Of a stretch of DNA of 64,000 nt, positions 35,522 through 44,843 are shown piece after piece. The notes under the pieces are model-generated. The model had not been told where the DNA came from and did not search any database. It worked only from the letters and a program-made list of their open reading frames with translations. The DNA is from Bacteroidetes bacterium HGW-Bacteroidetes-6 (GTDB taxonomy: Bacteria; Bacteroidota; Bacteroidia; Bacteroidales; DTU049): positions 1 through 64,000 of the forward strand of contig PHDB01000010.1 of the NCBI GenBank assembly GCA_002842495.1, written 5' to 3'. The translations under genes were made by a program, and so were the position numbers. How positions within the stretch are numbered: position 1 is the stretch's first letter; each line of letters starts with the position of its first letter.

Positions 35522-36361
35522 TTAATTAATTGCTTTGAAATCAGAAGACAGAAAAGCGTCGGGTTTTCCGGAACCCACACCGGTCATATCGTAATACACC
35601 GGACATCCATCGGCTGCTGAAATCAAAAATTTCAGACATTTGTAACCATTGTGGCTTCCCGGACCAATTTTGTGCAGAAAAACCACATTCGGATTTCCGT
35701 CGTGTACAGCTTGGCGAATATCTTCGGGAGTTACGAATTTTACTTTACCGGAATAGTATTTCCCAATTTTTTCAATAGTGTTTACATCTGAATCCATGTC
35801 GCTCTGGATGAGCCAGAGTTCTTTCCCTTCTATTTTCGATTTGTTGGCTTTTACCACATCTTTTATGTCAGAACCAGGATTGGCAATATTGTATTGGATG
35901 TAGTATTGAAAAAAACGAAGAATCCCAGCCATTTTATAGAGATACTGATCTTCATCATCGTCGTCATCCCAAACATAGCTTAATGGTGCACTGCCAAGGT
36001 CGGGCATATTGTTCATGCTTCCCGATTTGCTTCCCAAAACAATGTTGAGCAGATTAAGGGTGAAGGTTACACCTCCATCTGTTTTGCCTGCCTCAGACAG
36101 AAAGATGAATGAATTGTCCTTGTTTTTGCCAAGTGTTTCAAATTCGGAAGATGTTATTACTTTGTATGGTGTTATTGTCCACACTTTTTGCATATCTTCA
36201 ACAATGTAGGTGTTGAACGAACTAAACGGGTCGTCGTATTTCACCAAATAGGTTGTCGACGATTTGAATCGTTGAAACTGCTCAGATGTTGCCACAGGAA
36301 TATCCTGAGCAAAAAACACGAACGATTGCAGCATAATGCCGATGAAAATCAATGGTTTCAT
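35522..36361 (-). CDS. Secreted protein of unknown function
   Basis: The 279-residue protein has a signal peptide (about 1-19, ending FFAQ). The mature chain has a run of acidic residues (WDDDDDEDQ) near position 140 and no recognised domain. It is predicted to be exported to the periplasm or outer membrane. No lipobox is seen. The end is close to the ATG of ettA on the same strand (15 bases), so the two genes may share a transcript, although no functional link is evident. I do not recognise the family. Confidence 0.75.
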   Translation of the reverse strand: MKPLIFIGIMLQSFVFFAQDIPVATSEQFQRFKSSTTYLVKYDDPFSSFNTYIVEDMQKVWTITPYKVITSSEFETLGKNKDNSFIFLSEAGKTDGGVTFTLNLLNIVLGSKSGSMNNMPDLGSAPLSYVWDDDDDEDQYLYKMAGILRFFQYYIQYNIANPGSDIKDVVKANKSKIEGKELWLIQSDMDSDVNTIEKIGKYYSGKVKFVTPEDIRQAVHDGNPNVVFLHKIGPGSHNGYKCLKFLISAADGCPVYYDMTGVGSGKPDAFLSSDFKAIN

Positions 36362-36454
36362 GATAATTTTCTTTGGGGGTTAAAGATGATTAAAAAACAT
36401 CGTGCCACGAATACCAACGATGAGAAAAGATTAATTGAATAGGTGGTCGAAATC

Positions 36455-37441
36455 CTATTTTCTTGGGGTATATGCATTTCTTTTCTGACTTTTGCCAAAT
36501 ACAGAAAAATGCAGGTATCGACCAGGATTTAAGCGCAAATCTTCAACAAGTTTATCAAGCTCTTCAGATGATCGTTGCAGATTGTTGTAAAGTGAATCGT
36601 TGTTGACAAGCATCCCCATTGAGCCTTGGCCTTGATTGATTTTGGTCATCACTTCGTTGAACTGGGCCAGCGAAGCATTGGCATTGTTGATGGTTGATTT
36701 GAAATTCGATTTCACAATACTGTCGGAAACCGCATCAAGATTTTTGAAAATATTAGTAATTCTCTCGTTGTTGTTTTTTAAATTATCAGTGATCGATTCA
36801 ACATTGGCGAAAATGTTTGAAAGCCTGTAGCGTTGCGACGACATGAGTGTGTCGAGATTGTACGAAGCATGTTCGAGGCTGCTGATAGTGTTTTTGATAC
36901 TTTCGAACGAACGGCTCAGGTTGTCGCGTGCATTTTCGTTGAAAATGGTTTGAAGAATAACCAAAACGCTATCGAAAGATGATAACAATTCTTCTGCTTT
37001 ATGTTTGAGAGGTAATATTTGCATACTGACCTCTTCTTTGAGATCGCGTTCTATTTCACCGGCAATTGTTTCTCCGCTTTTGGAATTTGTTTTTGAGTCG
37101 CCCAGATAAAAAACAACGGCTTTGCTGCCCAGTAAATCGCTGCTTTCTATTCTCGCAATTGTATTCACAGGGATGTCGACGTCTTCGGTTATTAATAGTT
37201 TAACCTGCAATTTCCCGTTTCCACCTTCTTTAAACGAAATGGTAGAAACCTGACCAATTTTAAAGCCGTTTAGCATGATTGGATTCGCTTCCTGCAAGCC
37301 GGCCACATTTTCGTATTCGGCATAGAGAACCATTTGGTTCGAGAAAATGTCTTTTCCTTTTAGATAATTGATGCCCCAATAGAGAAGGAACAATCCAAAA
37401 ACAAAAAACAATGCAACACGAATCTCTTTTCTTTTAAACAC
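36455..37441 (-). CDS. MlaD/MCE-family lipid transport protein
   Basis: The 328-residue protein has one N-terminal membrane helix (about residues 9-27) and an MCE domain (about 36-115; YENVAGLQEANPIMLNGFKIGQV and IESSDLLGSKAVVFYLG). A long alpha-helical C-terminal region (about 130-300), rich in Asn and Ser, follows. MCE proteins such as MlaD carry phospholipids between membranes as periplasmic rings or tubes. The gene follows the amidase gene by 53 bases on the minus strand and faces lptD, an arrangement common in Bacteroidota. mlaE and mlaF are not in the window. Confidence 0.9.
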   Translation of the reverse strand: MFKRKEIRVALFFVFGLFLLYWGINYLKGKDIFSNQMVLYAEYENVAGLQEANPIMLNGFKIGQVSTISFKEGGNGKLQVKLLITEDVDIPVNTIARIESSDLLGSKAVVFYLGDSKTNSKSGETIAGEIERDLKEEVSMQILPLKHKAEELLSSFDSVLVILQTIFNENARDNLSRSFESIKNTISSLEHASYNLDTLMSSQRYRLSNIFANVESITDNLKNNNERITNIFKNLDAVSDSIVKSNFKSTINNANASLAQFNEVMTKINQGQGSMGMLVNNDSLYNNLQRSSEELDKLVEDLRLNPGRYLHFSVFGKSQKRNAYTPRK

Positions 37442-37494
37442 GGTCTGATTTTTTTACAAAGCTAAAAGATTTTTTTTGAACGGGCAAACAAAAA

Positions 37495-38616
37495 TCACTG
37501 ACCAGAGAGCTTGCGTGCATCCTGAACGCTGATTGGAGTGCCGTTTTTAAATGCAACAATAAAGGCATCGGCATAACCAGCTTTTTTGACTTCGGGCAAG
37601 TAATTACTGACTTCGCTATACAGCGCACTTTCGCCACAATAGTATTTGTAGTAATTGCCCGACTTTTCATAAACCACATTTTTGAGACTGCTAAAACGTT
37701 GGTCTGTTGTTGCCACAATATCCTTAAACGAGGCAAACTGGATCCGGAAAACAACGCCTTCAGCCTGAGAAATAGTTGAGTTTGTTTGCGAATTGTTTGC
37801 GGAGTTGTTTTCTTCTGTTTTGTGCATTGGTCCCGTCTGGAATGATTTGTTTTGTGTTAGATTCCTGTATTCGGTTATGGCAACATAAATCGCATAGGCA
37901 ATTTTTTCTTTACCGGCTTCTGACATCAGAATAGTCTCGTCGCTGTAGTTCGAAATAAATCCGGTTTCAATCAAGATAGCTGGCATAGCCGTTCGGTAAA
38001 GTACAAAAAAAGGTGCTTGTTTCACTCCTCGTTCGAATAAACCAACATGTTTATTCATACTTTTCATGAGTATCTGGGCCATGTTTAGACTTCGCTCGAT
38101 AAAAATATTCTGAAAAATGGAGAATGCGATATAGGCTTCCGATGAATTGGGATCAATTCCATCGTATTTTTCTTCGTGGTTATCTTCGAGTAAGGCAGCG
38201 GAGTTTTCTTTCATGGCAACTTCGAGGTTGGCTTCGGTTTTGTTGAGCCCCATCACATAAACCTCAGTACCATTAGGAGTTGTTTTGGCGTTGGCATTGC
38301 AATGAACCGAGATAAATAAATCGGCTTCTGCATCGTTGGCTATTTTGGCTCGTTTGTCGAGCTCGATAAAAACATCGGTGTTTCGGGTGTAAACTATTTT
38401 CACATCATCGAAGTTCTCGTCAAGATATTTCGCAACTCGATGTACCAGGTCGAGTACAATATCTTTTTCCTTGCTTCGTTTTCCCAATGCTCCGGGATCT
38501 TTTCCTCCATGGCCGGCATCGAGCACTATCACCCATTTATTGTTGTCGGTTTGGGACTGCAACGATGGCAGAAAAACAAATTGAAGCAGTATCAAAATAA
38601 AAAGTATGACTCTCAT
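37495..38616 (-). CDS. N-acetylmuramoyl-L-alanine amidase with SPOR-like end
   Basis: The 373-residue periplasmic zinc amidase cuts the bond between MurNAc and the peptide stem. A signal peptide (about residues 1-21, ending LQSQ) opens the protein. The Amidase_3 domain (about 27-255) shows the zinc ligands in DAGHGGKDPGALG, in SVHCNANA and in the glutamate of ETGFISN, with RNTDVFIELDKRAKIAN between them. The C-terminal ~85 residues (VVFRIQFASFKD, YKYYCGESALY) fit a SPOR domain, which targets septal glycan. A TACTTTTG box lies 38 bases before the ATG. Confidence 0.93.
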   Translation of the reverse strand: MRVILFILILLQFVFLPSLQSQTDNNKWVIVLDAGHGGKDPGALGKRSKEKDIVLDLVHRVAKYLDENFDDVKIVYTRNTDVFIELDKRAKIANDAEADLFISVHCNANAKTTPNGTEVYVMGLNKTEANLEVAMKENSAALLEDNHEEKYDGIDPNSSEAYIAFSIFQNIFIERSLNMAQILMKSMNKHVGLFERGVKQAPFFVLYRTAMPAILIETGFISNYSDETILMSEAGKEKIAYAIYVAITEYRNLTQNKSFQTGPMHKTEENNSANNSQTNSTISQAEGVVFRIQFASFKDIVATTDQRFSSLKNVVYEKSGNYYKYYCGESALYSEVSNYLPEVKKAGYADAFIVAFKNGTPISVQDARKLSGQ

Positions 38617-38629
38617 CCGTGATTATATT

Positions 38630-38637
38630 TATTTTTG
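38630..38637 (+). promoter_or_regulatory. -7 box TATTTTTG of lptD
   Basis: TATTTTTG lies about 60 bases before the lptD TTG starts, in the short gap facing the amidase gene, and close to the divergent box at 38655-38662. Confidence 0.45.
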
Positions 38638-38654
38638 TAATCCGAAACCCGTCG

Positions 38655-38662
38655 CAAAAGTA
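38655..38662 (-). promoter_or_regulatory. -7 box TACTTTTG of the amidase gene
   Basis: TACTTTTG on the minus strand, 38 bases before the ATG at 38616. It lies downstream of the lptD box, so the two transcripts would run through each other's start region. Confidence 0.45.
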
Positions 38663-38697
38663 AGACGAAATTTTCTTATCATCAATTGTACCAAAAT

Positions 38698-41193
38698 TTG
38701 AGAAACCGCCTGCTGAATATTGTTGTTTTGCTCCTGATTACTACTGGTGTTCAAGCACAGGTGGTGGATAGTACCAAGATTGGCGACGACAGTGTTCATG
38801 TTTCCATTTCTCCGGAAAAAAGTGCACTGGAAGCCCGGATTGACTATCAATCGCGCGACTCAATTAAGTTTAATGTCAAAAATCAGATTGTTGAACTTTT
38901 TGGTGCTGCAATGGTTGATTATGGAACTATTCATCTTGAAGCCGGGTATATTCGTATCGATTTTTCGAAATATATGATTTATGCATACGGCTTACCCGAC
39001 TCGAATGGGGTGGTACAGGGAACACCTTTGTTTAAAGATGGCGATCAGGAATTTGAATCGGATACCATAGCATACAATTATGAATCGAAAAAAGGAATTA
39101 TTCAGCATATTTTCAGTGAGCAGGGCGGGGGATTTCTTCATGGCGACAGGGTGAAGAAAATGCCTGACAACACCATCCTTGTCCGAAATGGTTCTTTTAC
39201 AACATGCAGTTTGCACGACCCGCATTTTCAGATTGTTTTTGGGAAAGCCAAGGTGATTCCGGACGATAAAATTGTTACCGGCCCTGTTTATCTCGAAATA
39301 GAAGGAATTCCCACACCACTGGTTTTACCTTTTGGATTTTTCCCTAATAAAAAGGGGAGATCTTCGGGGATTTTGATTCCATCGTATGGCGAAAGTACCA
39401 ATCGCGGATTTTTTTTGCAGAATGGAGGTTATTATTTTGGTTTCAGCGATAAAATTGATCTTGCTGTACGGGGCGATATCTACTCGCGTGGAAGCTGGGC
39501 GTTAAAAACGCAGACAAATTATAAGGTTAGGTACAAATACGAAGGAAGTTTGAATGTGAGTTATGCTGTTAATATTTTTGGAGAGCGTAATTCGACAGAT
39601 TATCAAAAGTTTAATGATTTTTTTATTAAATGGCAGCATATACAGGATCCAAAGGCTCGTCCTCATAGTCGTTTTTCTGCAAACGTGCAGGCTGGAACAT
39701 CCAATTATAACACATTCAATCCATCGTCGGCCAACGATTATCTCTCGTCGAGTTACAGCTCAAGTATTTCGTATAGCACGTCATTTCTGAATATTTTCAA
39801 TTTTACAGCAAATCTTAATCAGAGCCAGAACAAACAAACGCATGTTTTTAATTTGACTTTGCCCGAGATTTCGCTTTCAACTTCGCGTATTTATCCTTTC
39901 AGGCGTCCGGGGAAAAAACGGACATTTATAAAAGCTCTTGATAATTTGACCGTATCGTATGTGATGAACACTCGAAATAGTCTGAATACTATTGACTCGC
40001 TTCTCTTTGATGAGTTTGCCTGGCAGAATTTTGATAACGGAATTAAACACTCGATCCCAGTTTCGTTGCCGCTTAAATTACTGAAAGTAGTTACACTTAC
40101 AAATACCTTTTCCTATAATGAGCGATGGTATTTTAAAAGCATCGAAAAACATTGGAATAATGTTGACTCGGCTCTGGTTACCGATACCATGCCCGGATTT
40201 AGAGCTGCACACGATTTTTCGATGAGCTCAGCGTTTTCAACTAAACTTTACACCTTTCTCTCGTTTAAACATGGACCGATATCGGCATTCCGGCATGTTT
40301 TAACGCCTTCGGTCACTTTTGTTTTTCGTCCCGATTTTTCCGACCAGCGGTGGGGCTATTACCAGTACTATTTACTTCCGGGAAGTTTAACCCCAACCAG
40401 ATATTCGGTTTTTGAAAATGCCATATATGGCGGACCACCTTCAGGAAAAGCCTCGATGATGACTTTTGCCTTAGGCAATAATCTCGAAATGAAAGTGAGG
40501 AATCGGAAAGATTCAATTACAGGAATGAAAAAAGTTGTTTTGGTTGATAATTTTACCATTGCAGCCAGTTACAATGCAGCAGCGGATAGTCTTAACTGGT
40601 CGAAAGTAAGTCTTTCCGGACGAACCAAACTATTTAAAAATCTCGACTTACGCTATGCTGCATTACTCGATCCCTATATTGTTGATACGAGCGGAAGCAA
40701 TATGAATCAGTTTGAATGGGATGTTAACCATCGATTGTTGCGTCAAAATACAGGTGAGTGGGGTGCCAGCCTGAATTATATGTTCAATCAGGCATCGTTT
40801 GGTAAAAAGAAAAATACTTTACCCGACTCATTGCGGCCGAAAAATCTTGGAATTACATGGAATATGAATTTTTCCTACACATTACAGTATCGGCGTGATT
40901 ATACAGCCAATGCTCTGGAACCCGAAAAGCTGATCCAAACTCTTTCGTTCGGAGGCGAAGTTAATTTTACTCCGCACTGGAAAGTAAGCTTTATGTCAGG
41001 TTATGATTTCGTTAACCACGACTTCAGCTATACCTCACTCAACATCCACCGCGATATGCATTGTTGGGAAATTGTTTTCAACTGGATTCCGACAGGTTTC
41101 AGGAAAAGCTACAACATGACAATTCGAGTGAAATCGACAATATTGCAGGACTTGAAACTGGAGAAAAAGACGGATTGGAGAGATTATTATTAG
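38698..41193 (+). CDS. lptD: LPS-assembly outer membrane protein LptD
   Basis: The product has 831 residues from the TTG at 38698 or 835 from the TTG at 38686. It inserts LPS in the outer leaflet. After a signal peptide (RNRLLNIVVLLLITTGVQAQ), an OstA/LptA-like jellyroll region (about 45-190; SIKFNVKNQIVELFGAAMVD) is followed by the beta-barrel (about 220-831; FGFFPNKKGRSSGILIPSYG, and the final aromatic strands). No in-frame ATG or GTG lies within reach: the frame has a stop at 38638-38640, then only TTG. TTG at 38698 gives the better signal peptide. It is divergent from the amidase gene. Confidence 0.9.
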   Translation: MRNRLLNIVVLLLITTGVQAQVVDSTKIGDDSVHVSISPEKSALEARIDYQSRDSIKFNVKNQIVELFGAAMVDYGTIHLEAGYIRIDFSKYMIYAYGLPDSNGVVQGTPLFKDGDQEFESDTIAYNYESKKGIIQHIFSEQGGGFLHGDRVKKMPDNTILVRNGSFTTCSLHDPHFQIVFGKAKVIPDDKIVTGPVYLEIEGIPTPLVLPFGFFPNKKGRSSGILIPSYGESTNRGFFLQNGGYYFGFSDKIDLAVRGDIYSRGSWALKTQTNYKVRYKYEGSLNVSYAVNIFGERNSTDYQKFNDFFIKWQHIQDPKARPHSRFSANVQAGTSNYNTFNPSSANDYLSSSYSSSISYSTSFLNIFNFTANLNQSQNKQTHVFNLTLPEISLSTSRIYPFRRPGKKRTFIKALDNLTVSYVMNTRNSLNTIDSLLFDEFAWQNFDNGIKHSIPVSLPLKLLKVVTLTNTFSYNERWYFKSIEKHWNNVDSALVTDTMPGFRAAHDFSMSSAFSTKLYTFLSFKHGPISAFRHVLTPSVTFVFRPDFSDQRWGYYQYYLLPGSLTPTRYSVFENAIYGGPPSGKASMMTFALGNNLEMKVRNRKDSITGMKKVVLVDNFTIAASYNAAADSLNWSKVSLSGRTKLFKNLDLRYAALLDPYIVDTSGSNMNQFEWDVNHRLLRQNTGEWGASLNYMFNQASFGKKKNTLPDSLRPKNLGITWNMNFSYTLQYRRDYTANALEPEKLIQTLSFGGEVNFTPHWKVSFMSGYDFVNHDFSYTSLNIHRDMHCWEIVFNWIPTGFRKSYNMTIRVKSTILQDLKLEKKTDWRDYY

Positions 41194-41606
41194 TAGTCAA
41201 ATGTAAGTAGTATTTGTGGTAATCATAGGGTTATAGCTCTAAATAGTTGATTGCAAATGTAAAATCCAGATTAATAAATAATATTCTGACGATAAGGAAT
41301 TGAAAATTTACGACAGGTTTCAATTGTTTGTAAAAGTATCCTGAATAATTTTTCAAGTCTACATTTAGATTATTGGAGTCAGTTTCTATCATGGTCAGAG
41401 GCGGATGTTAGAATGAAGGCGTCTCGTTTTTTTAGTTTTTGTTTGAGTTAGCCAAGTTCTGCAACTGAGATGTGAACAACTACGCATCAAATAAATTCCG
41501 TATTTATACTAATATTAATTTGACGAAGAGGGGGTATATTTGCTGTATGCAAAAGAAGTGATTATGTTCGCCACACTTTCTGCTGACATGAATTAAATAT
41601 AATAAC
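41194..41606. other. Gene-poor stretch after lptD
   Basis: No frame that looks coding was found in these ~410 bases. The only feature seen is a TATATTTG element at 41535-41542, 64 bases before the 41607 gene. Confidence 0.5.
41535..41542 (+). promoter_or_regulatory. Candidate -7 box TATATTTG before 41607
   Basis: TATATTTG lies 64 bases before the ATG of the small membrane protein. Confidence 0.4.
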
Positions 41607-41915
41607 ATGAGTTTAAAGAATGGAACAGAATCGGTAGCCAACAGTATAGAACAAAAGTCCAATGAATTAGAAGCCGATATTGACAGACTTAATGGCCGGA
41701 TCAGGATTTTTTCAAATTGGGCCTGGCGTTTTGTTGTTCTTGGATTTCTTATACTTTTTTTAGGTATTTGGGCATATATTGGCAAATACAAAGAACTGGA
41801 TTTTGGTCTGGATTTGATTGGTGATTTTACGGCAGGAACGGTTTCTTCAGTATGGTCATTGGCAGGATTACTTTTTATATATATAGCGTTTTTAGGACAA
41901 AAACAGCAGCTTTGA
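41607..41915 (+). CDS. Short membrane protein, possibly the N-terminal remnant of an AbiPhage-like protein
   Basis: The 102-residue product has a polar helical start (about 1-36, a short coiled coil), a membrane helix (about 42-60), a loop with DLIGDFTAGTVSSVWSLAGL and a second membrane helix (about 80-95), and it ends at GQKQQL. The GDF-x-x-GT...LAG pattern resembles the membrane part of proteins annotated as putative phage abortive infection proteins, in which a long cytosolic helical and effector region follows. Here a TGA ends the frame at that point, and no continuation was recognised in the next ~350 bases in other frames. It may be a truncated gene or a genuine small protein. Confidence 0.5.
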   Translation: MSLKNGTESVANSIEQKSNELEADIDRLNGRIRIFSNWAWRFVVLGFLILFLGIWAYIGKYKELDFGLDLIGDFTAGTVSSVWSLAGLLFIYIAFLGQKQQL

Positions 41916-42273
41916 AAACAATAATCATAAGGGTGTCTGAATAGCTTGATGTATGGTATGGATAATTTGAGACATCCAGACAAAAAGAGGATAGATGAAG
42001 TTGGAGAATGATAGGCTATTCATTCAGCTTGGTTTATTAATTTGTACTTTTTTCGTGTTTGAGAGAAATAATAAATATGTTGCCTGTGGAAGCGGGTTGA
42101 CAGCTGTTTATTTATGCTGTAATTTGGAGACTTAGTGTGTGTTGATGCAGAGATAACATGGCTCTGGATGCACAAAAGTGGTGAAAAACCGAGTTTTATA
42201 GAGAGCCGGAAATGAAAAATACAAACCAGTTTTATATGATTTTGTAAATTTGTGAGATGTAAGGTGCAGAATT
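41916..42273. other. Gene-poor stretch before 42274
   Basis: No convincing coding frame, RNA gene or repeat was seen in these ~360 bases. Confidence 0.5.
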
Positions 42274-43146
42274 ATGCAAAGAATACTGTTTGTTTTTTTT
42301 ATTTTGATATCCTTGGTGGTGAAAGCTCAATGGGACGATGATACAACAAGATACACCAAAGGCTGGAATTTGGGAATAAATGCCGGAGTGTATTTTGCAT
42401 CAAAAAATCAGGCTGGTTATTACGATGGTCGCCCGTCGAATGAGAATAATATTGATTATGTTTTTTCGAACACGTATTGGTATCAGGATATTAAAAACAA
42501 GCTTATGGACGAGGTCTCGCGTGATAATTTCTGGATTGCCGAATACCCGATGGATATGCATTACAATCCATCGCTATATGCTGGTTTTTCTGCGCGATAC
42601 AATTTTTCAGCCGATTTTTCAATCAATGTTCATTTCAATTTCGGCAAACTGAAGCTTATCGATGCTTTTAATATTGAGGTTGATCCACCCTTACCCGGAA
42701 GCGTTCATAGCTATATTCCTTGCTCTATTACCGGCGAAGAGTCGCGATCGAATATCGATTTTTCAATGTTGTTTGCTTTTCCCGATAAAAATCATTCGCC
42801 GTTAAAACCATTTGCCGAATTGGGTTTTAATTTGAATAGTGTGAATGTGAAATCGTCACAGATACAGATATACGATCTTGTTTTTAATCTTCGTAATGTG
42901 TATGGCGATGTTGGATACATCCCCAATACGGGAACTACAGAATACACAGTGAAGCAGGGTGGGGTAGGCTTTGGCTTGTTTTCGGCTGCCGGAGTTCGCT
43001 ACGAAATGTCGCGCGATTTTTCGATTGAACTTTGCTGTCAGTTGTATTATTCTACTATTCATTTAACAGGGTACACAGGTTTTGGTTTGCATTATGCTCC
43101 AATGTTAAGACTTGTTCTAAGTCCCAGCATGATTAATTTGAATTGA
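42274..43146 (+). CDS. Outer-membrane beta-barrel protein of unknown function
   Basis: The 290-residue protein has a signal peptide (about 1-18, ending VVKAQ). Alternating aromatic and polar stretches (GINAGVYFAS, YAGFSARYNFSADFSINVHFNFG, GFGLFSAAGVRYEM and the final LHYAPMLRLVLS) suggest a small transmembrane barrel of 8-12 strands. Nothing specific is recognised. It is followed by two related genes at 43246 and 43997, although its own sequence is not obviously similar to them. It has no type IX sorting domain. Confidence 0.72.
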   Translation: MQRILFVFFILISLVVKAQWDDDTTRYTKGWNLGINAGVYFASKNQAGYYDGRPSNENNIDYVFSNTYWYQDIKNKLMDEVSRDNFWIAEYPMDMHYNPSLYAGFSARYNFSADFSINVHFNFGKLKLIDAFNIEVDPPLPGSVHSYIPCSITGEESRSNIDFSMLFAFPDKNHSPLKPFAELGFNLNSVNVKSSQIQIYDLVFNLRNVYGDVGYIPNTGTTEYTVKQGGVGFGLFSAAGVRYEMSRDFSIELCCQLYYSTIHLTGYTGFGLHYAPMLRLVLSPSMINLN

Positions 43147-43245
43147 TTTTATGCAAAAGCAAAAATGTGATGACCGTGTTTTGATAAAAATATATATTTT
43201 TGGCTATTAATATTTTCCAAATTAAAGACTTTTTGCATTGTGTTT

Positions 43246-43911
43246 ATGAAAAATGTGTTGCTGATTATTTGTGTCTCCAGTGGGTTACTTGTGAATTATT
43301 ATGCTTATGGACAACTTAGTTATTGCCTCGGCAGTGGCATTGGTTTGTCGAATTTTAAAGCTGATAGTATTGAGACCTCACCCCGGTTAGGGTTTAATAT
43401 CAACTTGGGAGCGAAGAGTGAACTTGATGAGACTATCTCATTTATTACAATGATTTCTTTTACCCAACATGGAGCAAAAGCCACAAACGGGCGTGTATAT
43501 TCAGATACAGGTTTTAGTTCAGAAGTTAAAGAATATAAGTTTTATTATACAGAATTAGGCTTGTCAATTCTTGCCAATTATTACTTGAAATATCCGGCAT
43601 TAAGTGTTCAAGGTGGTATTAAAATGGGCCTTACAAAGTCTAGTTATAGTCGAAATCAGTATCTAGTGTGTTTTGGAAATTCTGCCAATCCCGAGGATAA
43701 TTTAACTTCATCCGATTTTGAGTATTCACTTAGCAAAATTCCCTGTAGCTATGCTATTGTTCTTGGTGCTGCAAGTGGGAATGAAGAAATGCAGGTGATG
43801 CTAAATTACAGTCTTTATTTTGCGAATTCAAAGAGCAATGTTATTGCATCAAAACAATACAAAGTTCATAAATCGCTGATAGAGCTTAAAGTGTTGTTTT
43901 TTATTGGTTAA
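43246..43911 (+). CDS. Beta-barrel-like secreted protein, paralogue of 43997-44665
   Basis: The 221-residue protein starts at the ATG at 43246 (a GTG at 43240 is an alternative) and has a signal peptide (about 1-23, ending YAYGQ). It has the shape of a small porin-like outer-membrane protein: SYCLGSGIGLSNFKADSIET, FNINLGAKSELDE and a C-terminal aromatic strand (LIELKVLFFIG). It shares ADSIETSPR, HGAKATNGRVYSDTGFSS and KVHKSLIELKVLFF with the next gene, so the two arose by tandem duplication. The function is unknown. Confidence 0.72.
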   Translation: MKNVLLIICVSSGLLVNYYAYGQLSYCLGSGIGLSNFKADSIETSPRLGFNINLGAKSELDETISFITMISFTQHGAKATNGRVYSDTGFSSEVKEYKFYYTELGLSILANYYLKYPALSVQGGIKMGLTKSSYSRNQYLVCFGNSANPEDNLTSSDFEYSLSKIPCSYAIVLGAASGNEEMQVMLNYSLYFANSKSNVIASKQYKVHKSLIELKVLFFIG

Positions 43912-43996
43912 TTCGTTTTAAATTGACTCGAATCTAAGTTTCAACTTTGTGTTTTTTGCTGTTTCATTTTGCAGATTTTAATTTACCTGATTTGAT

Positions 43997-44665
43997 ATGA
44001 GAAATTTTTTATTGACAATGTGTGTTGCTTTTAATTTTGTTGCATGGAATTCATCTGAGGCACAAATTCATTATTTCTTGGGAAGCGGCGCCAATATGTC
44101 CAACTTCCGTATCGACAGTATTGAAACTTCTCCACGTTTTGGGACAAATATCAATTTTGGGGGGATGGCAGAAGTGAATGATAAGTTCTCTTATTCTTCT
44201 ATGCTTGAATTTGTACAGCTTGGTGCAAAAGCTACAAATGGACAAGAGTATTCCGATACTGGTTTTATTACAGAACCAACTGTTTGTAAGTTCTACTATT
44301 CTGAGTTAACCACTTCTGTTTTTGCAGATTATTACATTAAATACCTAGGGTTGAGTATTCAGGGAGGTTTGAAGGTTGGATTTATTTGGCCTACGAAAGA
44401 TAAAGACTTGCCTGAAGTGTATTTTGGAAATTCCGATAATTTGGGGTCAAGAATTTTTTCGAGGGATTTGAATACAGCAATACAAGCCCAGTCGATGAGC
44501 TTCTCGTTTTTTGCTGGACTTGCTGTGAAAATTGACTTTATGCAGTTTTGTCTGAATTATAGTTTTTACTTGCCCGCCAAGCTGAAAGGTTTCTATAGTA
44601 TTTATGGAAATTCTACGATTTATAAATCGTTGCTCGAGTTCAAAGTGTTGTTTTATTTAGAATAA
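43997..44665 (+). CDS. Beta-barrel-like secreted protein, paralogue of 43246-43911
   Basis: The 222-residue protein has a signal peptide (about 1-22, ending SSEAQ). Its conserved blocks mirror those of the gene before it: IHYFLGSGANMSNFRIDSIE, LGAKATNGQEYSDTGF, YIKYLGLSIQGGLKVGF and the end STIYKSLLEFKVLFYLE. The two proteins are full-length and both appear intact. Divergence is greatest in the middle (about residues 130-170), which may correspond to surface loops. The function is unknown. Confidence 0.72.
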   Translation: MRNFLLTMCVAFNFVAWNSSEAQIHYFLGSGANMSNFRIDSIETSPRFGTNINFGGMAEVNDKFSYSSMLEFVQLGAKATNGQEYSDTGFITEPTVCKFYYSELTTSVFADYYIKYLGLSIQGGLKVGFIWPTKDKDLPEVYFGNSDNLGSRIFSRDLNTAIQAQSMSFSFFAGLAVKIDFMQFCLNYSFYLPAKLKGFYSIYGNSTIYKSLLEFKVLFYLE

Positions 44666-44808
44666 GAGAGCTTTGAAGCGATTGTTTGTTTCTTTTGTTC
44701 AACGACTCGGGCAACATTATCTCGATGTGCTTTCAACTCGCAAAGTTGCAGCGATAGGAAAGTTGTTGAATGCGCTGCATTTTTTTTTGTCAGTTCACTG
44801 AATATTTG

Positions 44809-44816
44809 TAATTTTG
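44809..44816 (+). promoter_or_regulatory. -7 box TAATTTTG of the thrS operon
   Basis: TAATTTTG lies 27 bases before the thrS ATG at 44844 and excludes the TTG at 44814, which would sit in the box. Confidence 0.55.
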
Positions 44817-44843
44817 CACCTCTTTTTTAAAACTGTGGAAGAA

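Noticed and set aside
41504-41983. 159-codon minus-strand frame overlapping the short membrane protein
   Set aside because: Its composition is unlike a real protein, with many Lys, Ser and Pro residues and no motif, and the opposite strand gives a coherent membrane protein.
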